A stretch of DNA of 10,457 bases from an uncultured Collinsella sp. (GTDB lineage Bacteria > Actinomycetota > Coriobacteriia > Coriobacteriales > Coriobacteriaceae), in assembly GCA_902491415.1 (NCBI GenBank), contig CABUHP010000039.1:1-10457 (forward strand), read 5' to 3'. Positions 1-6,540 of this stretch are shown here, one piece after another. The notes below the pieces were generated by a model that saw only the letters and a program-made list of their open reading frames with translations, was not told where the DNA came from and did not search any database. The stretch's first letter is position 1. The number at the start of each line of letters is the position of its first letter. Made by a program: the position numbers and the translations under genes.

Positions 1-3000
1 TAGGTGATGGTCGAATCGCTGTCAGCGACCTCCTTGAGCGTGTAGTCGTACTCGCCTATGGTCAGACCGGTGAGGATGAGCTTAATCTTGCCGTCCTTGT
101 CGTTCTGGACAGTCTGGATGGGATCAACCGTAGTCGTGTCGCCTTGATATAGGCCGAAAGTGAACGCACCAGCCGTCAGGTCCTTGCCCTTGAGGATCTT
201 CGTCGCCTCGATAGTGGCGTCGGCCGTCGGCTTCGAGTTGGTGAAGGTCGGCACGGCCTTCTCGCCGTCGTAGGTGGCGGCCGCGCTCAGCGTGCCGTTC
301 TTGTTATCGGTGACGCTAACGTGCACTTTCACCGTCTTGCCATCGTAAACGATAGTCGGGTCGGCGCCTTCGACCTCCTTGATGGTGTAGTCGTGCTCAC
401 CGGCCTCGGTGTAATAAATGGCCGGGAAGGTGATGTTGCCATTGGCATCGTTCTTTTCTTCGGCGACAACCTTATTGCCCTCCTTCACCTGGAATGAGAA
501 CTGCTGGTTCTCAAGGGTGCCGCCTGTAAAGTGCTTCTTCGCCGCCAGGGTTACGGAACCCTTTGCGTCGTAGGTGTTGTTGAAGGTGGCGAGGTTCACC
601 TTGCCGTTCTTGACCTCAAGCGTCTCGCTCTTGTCATCGCCGCCCTTCTCTACCGTCACGCCTGTGACAGTCAGCTTGGCATTCTTGTCCTCAACCTTCA
701 CCGTGACGGTGTAGGTGGAATCGTCCATCGTCCAGCCGGCGTTCTGCACGCCGTCCGCCGCGGGATCATCATCAGCGTTGTGCACCTCGGTGAGCGTGAA
801 CGTGTACTCGCCCGCCTTGTTGAACGTCATATTCGAGAAGTCGACCGTCTGGCCCTTGTCCTTGATAATCTTGTCCTTCGTGGCCTTGGACTCCGCGTGC
901 GCGTCGCCCGCCAGGTCGTCCGACACACCCAAGTCGCCGGCGGCGATCTTCTGCTGTGTCTCTTCCGTGGCGGTCAGCGTGAACGAGAACGCCTTCTCCG
1001 TGCTCTCAACACCTGAGATCTTCTTCGTCACCTGCGGGGTCAGCTCGTCGCTGGCGTCTGACTTGTAACTGTTCTTGAACGGGACGGTAGGCGTAGCGGG
1101 CTTCGCATTGCGACTCGAGACCGTCTTCACGTAGTTGGTCGTGGTATCGAGGCCCTTAATCGCCTCGGCCGTCAGCGCATCAACGTTGCCGCCCCCGCCA
1201 ACAAGCGCCGTCACGCCCGGGCCCTTCGCGATGGTCGTCTCGGTGTAGAGCTGGCCTTTGTTGTCCGGATTCGGCTTCACCGCAATGAGCACGTAGGCGT
1301 CACCGGGGTACTCGGTGTCATACGTGTATCCACCAGCGTTGGCGCCATGCGCCTCAGACACCTTGTACACATACACCTTGTTGTAGCTCAGCTGCGTGAA
1401 GTTCATCTTCAGCTTGCCGGACATCGTGGCGGTCTGCGTATCGTCAGCGTCATCCTTGCCCACGGTGTTCTTGAACGACTTATCGGTATCAGCCGGCTCC
1501 GGGGCCGTCGTACCGTTATACGTCATCGCCTCGATGGTGAACGGGAACATGCCATTCTTCAGCGGGGTACCAACCAGAGTCTTGGTCACATCGATGCCCG
1601 CGTAGGTACCAGAGGCCGCATAGATGTTGGTGAACGCGGCGGCGTCCGTCACCTGCCGGTCGGCATCCGTCGTCGCCTGCTTGTTGTCGTACGCAACCGA
1701 CGCGGTCAGCTTACCGGTGTGCTTGCCGTTCTCGATATCGGTCACTGTGTACGTCACCGTGGACGTATGGCCGTCATACGCAATACCAGTCTTATCCGCG
1801 TCGGTCGGCTTCGTCTCGTTCACATTGAACGTATACGTGCCCGACTTGGTGAACACCAGGTCGCCCGCACCGAAGGTTGCAGAACGCGTCGCGTCACCGG
1901 CGCCTGCGATCTCAACCTTAGTCGTCAGATCGCCGGTCTCATCGGAGTCGGTAGCCTTCCTCTGGGTAACGACCTTGTTTTTAACCGCATCCCTCGTCGC
2001 ATCATCCGCCGGCGTCAGGGTGAAGTCGAACGCATCGCTCGTCTCCCACGCGCGCCCGGTGAACGTCTTTTGCACGTTAACCGGCGCCGACGTCGCCTGG
2101 GTCACCGTGTAGGTGTTCTTGAACGGGATATATCCGTTGGCGTCCGTCAGCTGCGTGCCGTCGGCCTTCCAATACGTGACCGTGGAGGACAGGCACTTAC
2201 CCGTCCCAGACTCGTTATCAACCTGCTGGTTCTTCACCAGCACGTAGTACACCGTATCGTCGTAGCCCATGCCACTGGACGTCGATGTATCGGAATCCTT
2301 GACCTCGGTCACCTTGTACACGTAGGTGAGGTTCTCGCTCTCCATCGTATAGGTGATCTGCGGGAACGCAGCGATACCGTCGTCATCGTTCTTCGCCGTG
2401 GTCGTGGTGGACGTGCACCCCTTAGGCATGGGGACCTTGCTGGCACCGACGCTGTAGGAGGTGGCGAGCTTGCCGAAATCGATGGCTCCACTCGGCACGG
2501 CATCATTCTTCATCCCGCCGAGTGCCTCGAGCTGGAACGTGAACTTATCCTTCACAAGCGGATTTGCACCGGACTGGTCGGCATACGTCTTCTGCACGTT
2601 GAAGGAGATGGTCTTCTCATCGGTGTTATAGGTGTTCGTGATCTTGGCGATTTTGTCAGCGACCTCGATCGGGTTGTCCTTTTGGCTCATACCGTCGTCG
2701 GTGTAGGTCTGCTCCATCTTGACTGCCGGCTGCGACAGCGTGCCGTCGCCGTTATCCCTCACCGTCACCGTGACACGGTAGGTAGCGCTCGAATACCCGA
2801 ACCCGGGCAACCAGTCAGCGTCGTTTTGAGACGGCGTGGCCTCGGCAATGAGATAGGTGTAGGTGCCGGGCTTGGCGTACTCAATATTGCCGAAGTCGAA
2901 CGTGTCCCCGTTCTTGACGGTCTTCACAACCTGCTTCATACCACTCACGGGCGCATCCTTGGCACCGGCGGGCATCGGCGTGCCCTTGTCCGCGCGCAGG

Positions 3001-3521
3001 TAAATCTTGAAGCTATCGCCATCCTTCCAGTCACGGCCCCGGAGCACCTTCTGCGCCCAGAACGCATTGGTGAGCGTCACCGGCGGCTTTACGCTGTAGG
3101 TGTTCGTGAATACCAGCTTGTTGGCTTCGGCCAACGTGCCGTTGGCGTTCTGCTTCGCAATCGTGCCGGAGATGCTGGCGCCCTCGCCGCTCAGGGCGTT
3201 GCCGCCCTGCTCGCGCTTGGTCAGCGTGTAGCCGGCCGGCATCTTATCCGTACCGGTCAGCTCCTGCACCGTGTAGGCGTCGTGCTCGTCGAGACCGTAC
3301 ACGCGGATCGTCTGGCCGGCCGTGATGGTCTGCTCGCGGCCGTTCGTCAGGTCGAACATATCGCCGACCTGCTTCTCATCGGCCGCGCCCGCCTTCTCGA
3401 AGACTGCAGCCTTATACGTCTTCCCATCAGGCACGGTGAACTTGAAGGTGAACCCCGCATCCGGTTTGCCCGTCAGCCCCTTCGGCACCACGACACTCTT
3501 GGTCACCTCGAAGCTTGCCTC
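1..3521 (-). repeat. Tandem array of Spy0128/FctA-type isopeptide domains (7 complete, 1 partial)
   Basis: This lies inside the giant CDS. Each unit has a Lys in an early 'V-x-K-x-L-x-G' strand, a Glu in a 'Y-x-[YF]-x-[VLI]-x-E' strand and a closing 'F-x-N-[TS]-Y' Asn, the triad that forms intramolecular Lys-Asn bonds in streptococcal Spy0128. The K/E/N residues I read are 916/995/1048, 1066/1135/1204, 1219/1314/1377, 1393/1477/1540, 1555/1631/1725, 1741/1820/1890 and 1904/1957/2003. The eighth unit shows K2016 and E2072 before the window ends. Unit length varies from about 110 to 185 residues. The units are diverged at DNA level: I saw only short shared stretches around the closing NTY codons, so this is an old domain array rather than a recent DNA duplication. 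Isopeptide formation is inferred from the triads. Confidence 0.85.
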
Positions 3522-6245
3522 GCGCTTGTTCGCCACGCGCACGCAGGTGGCGCCCGTGAACAGGGCGTTCAGGTTCATGCCACGCAGATCGGCGCGGGCG
3601 CCCTTCGCATTAGTGTCACCAAGCACGTCCTGCGTGATGCCCATACGTAGCCAGCCCGTCTCGGTCTTCAGGCGGTAGGGTTCGCCCTCTTTGGTGGGCC
3701 CATACTGGTAGACACGTCCATTGGCGCCGTACTTGAGATGTACCTCATCCTCGCCACCCTTGGCGTCATTGTTCCAGGAAAGGTTGTCGTTGCCGTCGAG
3801 CGTCCCGTCGGACGTCTGGCGCTGGCCCTTGATCCACGTGAGCGTGTTGTCAATGTCGCCCTCTGCGCCAAACTGGCCCAGGCTCTTCAGGAGCGAGCCC
3901 ACGCCCACGAACGTCGAAACGCCGTCATCGGGCGTACCAGCATCGGCGTGGACGCCGTAATCGTCCACAATCACCTTGGTGAGCGTGTCGTTAAGCAGGA
4001 AGCCCTGGGGCGCCGAGACCTCCTTTAGGTAGTAGGTGTCCTTCACGAGCGGCTCTTTACCGTCGCTCGTATACGGGAATATGCCCGCACCTTCGAGCTT
4101 GACCGGGTTGGCGACCGACCTTGTCGTCAGGGTGTCGTAGGGGGTCTGTTCGCCATTGAGCACGGCCTTGCCGTTCGCATCCTCAGTCACCTGGGTGGAC
4201 TTGTACAGGCCGAACTTCGCCCCGTCAACGGGCTTACCCTCGGAATCGGTCTTCTGCACGAACAGGCGATTCTGGATGTTCGTGACGAGCAGGCGCGTGG
4301 CGAACTGCCGCCGGAAATTCTCCTTGCCGTCGGGGAGGTCATCGCTGAACACGTGGACCGTGTTGTCCATCCTCGCTTCGGCGATGGAGCTCGCCGTTGT
4401 GTAGTAGATGGCCACCGTGTACTCGGCATCCTTGCGGGCATCACCGCTCAGCAGGTAGTAGTACTTGGAGATATCACCGGGCAGATTTTGAATCTCTACC
4501 TGGTACTGGCCGCTCGTGTTGAGCGTGAAGGCGTGCAGGTCCTTCTTCGCCGCCTCGATAGCGCCGGCCTTGCTCGACTTCTCGGCGAGGGTGTACCCCA
4601 TTCCCGTCGATGGGTCGCCCGACACGGCGTACCAATTGTTCTGATCTTTGATATCTGCGTTTGCGCTTTTATCGCGCTTGAGCACCACAGCGAACAGTAT
4701 GCCGGACTCCAGGTCGTCGATCTTGTCGGACTTCGTCAGGTTATCATTTGCCTTGTACACGGTCGACGGCGCGGTGATGGTCTCCTTCGCAGCGGCGAAC
4801 GCACCGGTCTTCCACACGACGCTGTCCGCGTCCATACCGCCGCGGTTGATGATGACGCCGCCCGCGTCCTTCTTGTCGCTTGCGGGCACGTACTCGAGCT
4901 GCATGTTACCGTCCGTTGCCGTGAGGCTCGAGCGGTAACCGTTGGGCGCTTTTGTTTCCTTCAGGAGGTAGTGCTGGTAATGATACTCTTTATAAAGGTC
5001 ATCGAAGTTGATAACGCCGTTGTCCACGTTATTTGTGAGCGTCAGTTGTCCATTCGCGTTCGTGGTGCCGGAGCCAAGTAGGTTATTTTGATTAGCGGTC
5101 GTGTCAGTGAAGTTCTCGTCTGTCTTGTACAGCGCGAACTGAGCACCCTCCACCGGACCGCCATCCTGGTCGAACTTGATGATGTCGGACTCGGGCACCG
5201 TCACGAGGTTGAACTTGAGCTCCATGTTGGAGTCGGTGGCGCCGCGCTCCAGGTAGAAGAACTTGAGGGTGTGGTTGGTGCCGTCTTTGAAGGTGTTGCC
5301 GTCGAAGCCCGAAGTGCCCTTTTTCGCCGCCTGGTACTTGCTCAGCAGCGTGCCGTCGCTTTTGTCGTTCACCTTAATGTCGCCCGTATGAAAGTTGATA
5401 CTCAGACTCGCACGGCTGTGAATACCGCCGATATCACCCACGAGGACATCATCGATGAACACCCAGACGTCATCATCGCCGGCGAACTCGAAGGTCATGT
5501 CCTTCTTATCGTTCGTCAGGCCGCCGTTGGGCTGCACGAATCGCGTGGACATTGAGAGGCCGAAGTGGTGGTTGACGTGGTTACCGGCGTTGTCTGCCGT
5601 GATGCCATTTTGGACGAGCCGGCCGCTTTCCTCCTTGAACACCTTGTCTGCCGCATCGAACGGGAAGAACTGACCCCGATGGGACGAATCGCCCACTTTG
5701 TCAATGCCCCAGGTGTCATAGACGTCGAAGGCATTCTTGTCAGCGTTGTAGGCTGCGTAGTTTTCGGAGCTGTCATAGACGTAGTAGCCGTCCTGAACCT
5801 TGAGGAGGCCCGTCACGCCAAAATGGGACGTCTTGCCGGTCTGGGCAGAGGAATCGAACAGATAGCGGAGGGAGTCGCCGCCATAGGTACCGGAAAGCTG
5901 CGGGTAGCCGTCTGAAAGCGTGTTGCTGACAATGCCGGGCTGCGGGTTCGTGTTGCCCGTCCAATGGTTGAGCGGTGCATCACCCTGGCCATCGTTAAAC
6001 TGGAACCGGTGGCTTGCGTTGATGCCGCCGTTGCCGGAAACCGACAGATGGTTATCCGGATTCACCCAGTAATCAAACAGGTTAATTGTTGTCCCCGAAG
6101 GCGAAGTCGTCGGAACCGTGTGGTCCGAAATTGCCGCCTCGGCACGAAGCGGCAGGAAGAAACTCGCCGTCAGCGCGATGGCGAGGGCCAGAACAATCGC
6201 ATATGGCGAGACCGAGCGCAGCCCGCGACGACGGCCACAAGACAT
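1..6245 (-). CDS. Giant secreted multi-domain adhesin/pilin-like surface protein (3' end beyond window)
   Basis: I translated the minus strand from the ATG at 6245 and found no stop through position 3, giving 2081 complete codons still open at the window edge. Residues 1-38 are a Sec signal peptide: arginine-rich start, hydrophobic core about 16-32, likely AxA cleavage after A37. A fibro-slime-type domain is centred on GDDDVWVFIDDVLVGDIGG (256-274). SpaA/Cna-B domain 1 spans about 354-468 (K357, KETKAPNGY at 429-437, closing N467). Domain 2 spans about 660-908 (K665, KEVSAPQGF at 741-749, closing N906) and carries a long insert at about 765-895. Residues about 470-658 I cannot assign. From about 909 on there are Spy0128/FctA isopeptide domains (separate entry). 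The expected role is a cell-wall-anchored fibrillar adhesin; the sortase motif would lie off-window. The ATG at 6245 fits the signal peptide but has only a weak GGTGG (6252-6256) ahead of it. The alternative start at 6354 is discussed under the G7 tract. Confidence 0.9.
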   Translation of the reverse strand, partial: MSCGRRRGLRSVSPYAIVLALAIALTASFFLPLRAEAAISDHTVPTTSPSGTTINLFDYWVNPDNHLSVSGNGGINASHRFQFNDGQGDAPLNHWTGNTNPQPGIVSNTLSDGYPQLSGTYGGDSLRYLFDSSAQTGKTSHFGVTGLLKVQDGYYVYDSSENYAAYNADKNAFDVYDTWGIDKVGDSSHRGQFFPFDAADKVFKEESGRLVQNGITADNAGNHVNHHFGLSMSTRFVQPNGGLTNDKKDMTFEFAGDDDVWVFIDDVLVGDIGGIHSRASLSINFHTGDIKVNDKSDGTLLSKYQAAKKGTSGFDGNTFKDGTNHTLKFFYLERGATDSNMELKFNLVTVPESDIIKFDQDGGPVEGAQFALYKTDENFTDTTANQNNLLGSGTTNANGQLTLTNNVDNGVINFDDLYKEYHYQHYLLKETKAPNGYRSSLTATDGNMQLEYVPASDKKDAGGVIINRGGMDADSVVWKTGAFAAAKETITAPSTVYKANDNLTKSDKIDDLESGILFAVVLKRDKSANADIKDQNNWYAVSGDPSTGMGYTLAEKSSKAGAIEAAKKDLHAFTLNTSGQYQVEIQNLPGDISKYYYLLSGDARKDAEYTVAIYYTTASSIAEARMDNTVHVFSDDLPDGKENFRRQFATRLLVTNIQNRLFVQKTDSEGKPVDGAKFGLYKSTQVTEDANGKAVLNGEQTPYDTLTTRSVANPVKLEGAGIFPYTSDGKEPLVKDTYYLKEVSAPQGFLLNDTLTKVIVDDYGVHADAGTPDDGVSTFVGVGSLLKSLGQFGAEGDIDNTLTWIKGQRQTSDGTLDGNDNLSWNNDAKGGEDEVHLKYGANGRVYQYGPTKEGEPYRLKTETGWLRMGITQDVLGDTNAKGARADLRGMNLNALFTGATCVRVANKREASFEVTKSVVVPKGLTGKPDAGFTFKFTVPDGKTYKAAVFEKAGAADEKQVGDMFDLTNGREQTITAGQTIRVYGLDEHDAYTVQELTGTDKMPAGYTLTKREQGGNALSGEGASISGTIAKQNANGTLAEANKLVFTNTYSVKPPVTLTNAFWAQKVLRGRDWKDGDSFKIYLRADKGTPMPAGAKDAPVSGMKQVVKTVKNGDTFDFGNIEYAKPGTYTYLIAEATPSQNDADWLPGFGYSSATYRVTVTVRDNGDGTLSQPAVKMEQTYTDDGMSQKDNPIEVADKIAKITNTYNTDEKTISFNVQKTYADQSGANPLVKDKFTFQLEALGGMKNDAVPSGAIDFGKLATSYSVGASKVPMPKGCTSTTTTAKNDDDGIAAFPQITYTMESENLTYVYKVTEVKDSDTSTSSGMGYDDTVYYVLVKNQQVDNESGTGKCLSSTVTYWKADGTQLTDANGYIPFKNTYTVTQATSAPVNVQKTFTGRAWETSDAFDFTLTPADDATRDAVKNKVVTQRKATDSDETGDLTTKVEIAGAGDATRSATFGAGDLVFTKSGTYTFNVNETKPTDADKTGIAYDGHTSTVTYTVTDIENGKHTGKLTASVAYDNKQATTDADRQVTDAAAFTNIYAASGTYAGIDVTKTLVGTPLKNGMFPFTIEAMTYNGTTAPEPADTDKSFKNTVGKDDADDTQTATMSGKLKMNFTQLSYNKVYVYKVSEAHGANAGGYTYDTEYPGDAYVLIAVKPNPDNKGQLYTETTIAKGPGVTALVGGGGNVDALTAEAIKGLDTTTNYVKTVSSRNAKPATPTVPFKNSYKSDASDELTPQVTKKISGVESTEKAFSFTLTATEETQQKIAAGDLGVSDDLAGDAHAESKATKDKIIKDKGQTVDFSNMTFNKAGEYTFTLTEVHNADDDPAADGVQNAGWTMDDSTYTVTVKVEDKNAKLTVTGVTVEKGGDDKSETLEVKNGKVNLATFNNTYDAKGSVTLAAKKHFTGGTLENQQFSFQVKEGNKVVAEEKNDANGNITFPAIYYTEAGEHDYTIKEVEGADPTIVYDGKTVKVHVSVTDNKNGTLSAAATYDGEKAVPTFTNSKPTADATIEATKILKGKDLTAGAFTFGLYQGDTTTVDPIQTVQNDKDGKIKLILTGLTIGEYDYTLKEVADSDSTIT

Positions 6246-6273
6246 GACGGACCACCGCTCGCGCGGCCGGTGT

Positions 6274-6354
6274 TCACCAGGAAGTTCCCTGCTTAGACAC
6301 CCCCCCGGTAGCAATATTCACGAGTCGAGACGTCATCTCTCTGAGCTCCTGCAT
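6274..6354 (-). CDS. 26-aa leader ORF, or out-of-frame 5' end of the giant surface protein gene
   Basis: A short frame starts at the ATG at 6354, five bases after a full GGAGG, and ends at the TGA at 6276-6274, 28 nt before the giant gene's ATG. It encodes 26 residues beginning MQELREMTSRLV. I recognise no family. Its ribosome site is far better than the one before 6245, so ribosomes would be expected to load here first. The frame crosses the seven-G run at 6306-6300, and losing one G would join it to the giant protein without a stop. It may therefore be the true 5' end of that gene in an OFF state, a gene end broken by a sequencing error, or a real upstream peptide coupling translation to the adhesin. 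Confidence 0.55.
   Translation of the reverse strand: MQELREMTSRLVNIATGGVSKQGTSW
6300..6306 (-). repeat. G7 homopolymer (C7 on + strand), candidate slippage site
   Basis: This is the longest G/C homopolymer I found in the window. Coding-strand context is ACC-GGGGGGG-TGTCTAAGC. Length outcomes were worked out codon by codon. G7 ends at the TGA at 6276-6274. G8 ends at a TAA four codons into the run (6295-6293). G6 or G9 reads GGG GGG TGT CTA AGC onward with no stop, reaching the ATG at 6245 in frame and adding 36 residues ahead of it. Confidence 0.6.
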
Positions 6355-6359
6355 AATTT

Positions 6360-6364
6360 CCTCC
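6360..6364 (-). promoter_or_regulatory. Strong ribosome-binding site for the 6354 start
   Basis: GGAGG inside GGGGAGGA, then AAATT, then ATG: a near-ideal Shine-Dalgarno with 5-nt spacing. It decides between start candidates for the locus, because the downstream ATG at 6245 has only GGTGG at 6 nt. Confidence 0.75.
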
Positions 6365-6383
6365 CCAGTCACACGGCGACCTG

Positions 6384-6400
6384 CCCGGGCGCTCCCCGGG
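6384..6400 (-). other. GC-rich inverted repeat upstream of the leader ribosome site
   Basis: CCCGGG (6384-6389) and CCCGGG (6395-6400) can pair as six G-C pairs around a 5-nt loop. The pair sits about 20 nt upstream of the GGAGG in the transcript, with no T run after it, so it is not a terminator. It could shape the 5' leader or be incidental in GC-rich DNA. Confidence 0.35.
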
Positions 6401-6464
6401 GGCCGAGGCGGTCTGGCACATGCCCGCGGTCGTTCAAGGAATACCAACCCCAGCATATGTCTCT

Positions 6465-6510
6465 TAAGATATCTTAGCCTTTTTCTATTACAGTTTTTGT
6501 CTCATTACCG
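6465..6510 (-). promoter_or_regulatory. AT-rich candidate promoter/operator region with a 12-bp palindrome
   Basis: This is the only clearly AT-rich stretch in the gap before the giant gene. It contains a perfect 12-bp palindrome, TAAGATATCTTA (6465-6476). TAAGAT on the minus strand (6476-6471) is a fair -10 candidate, about 120 nt before the 6354 start, but I find no convincing -35 at normal spacing. A palindrome over a -10 would suit an operator. The assignment rests on position and base composition. Confidence 0.3.
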
Positions 6511-6540
6511 ATGAAATCGGCTCAGTCCCTTTGTCACATT
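6508..6540 (-). other. Unpaired half of a terminator-like motif plus a small hairpin, after the peptidase gene
   Basis: Right after the peptidase stop the minus strand reads AATGTGACAAAGGGAC (6540-6525). This is nearly the same as one arm of the hairpin at 7985-8017 (AACGTGGCAAAGGGAC). The matching second arm is absent downstream. A separate short inverted repeat, CCGAT/ATCGG with a 3-nt loop, follows at 6508-6520 with no T run. I therefore see no intact rho-independent terminator for the peptidase gene. Confidence 0.4.

Noticed and set aside
1347..3650. A 767-codon open frame on the plus strand, plus smaller plus-strand frames across 500-6300
   Set aside because: These are antisense to the giant adhesin. 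The long one is codon-aligned with the real gene, where stops would need TTA, CTA or TCA sense codons, which this GC-rich gene avoids. The products are rich in Arg, His, Val and Leu with no domain logic and no signal peptide, while the minus strand gives clear domains throughout.
1..6245. Recent tandem DNA duplication of isopeptide domains
   Set aside because: Reading the units side by side, only short stretches around the closing 'F-x-NTY' codons are shared. The units differ in length and sequence, so there is no sign of recent duplication or near-identical repeats.
6274..6456. A longer 60-codon version of the leader frame, starting upstream at 6456
   Set aside because: The extra N-terminal part is Pro/Arg-rich low-quality sequence read through the GC hairpin. 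The ideal GGAGG sits ahead of the internal ATG at 6354.
6508..6520. Short CCGAT/ATCGG hairpin as a terminator for the peptidase
   Set aside because: It has only five base pairs and no T run on either side in the reading direction, so it is unlikely to terminate by itself.
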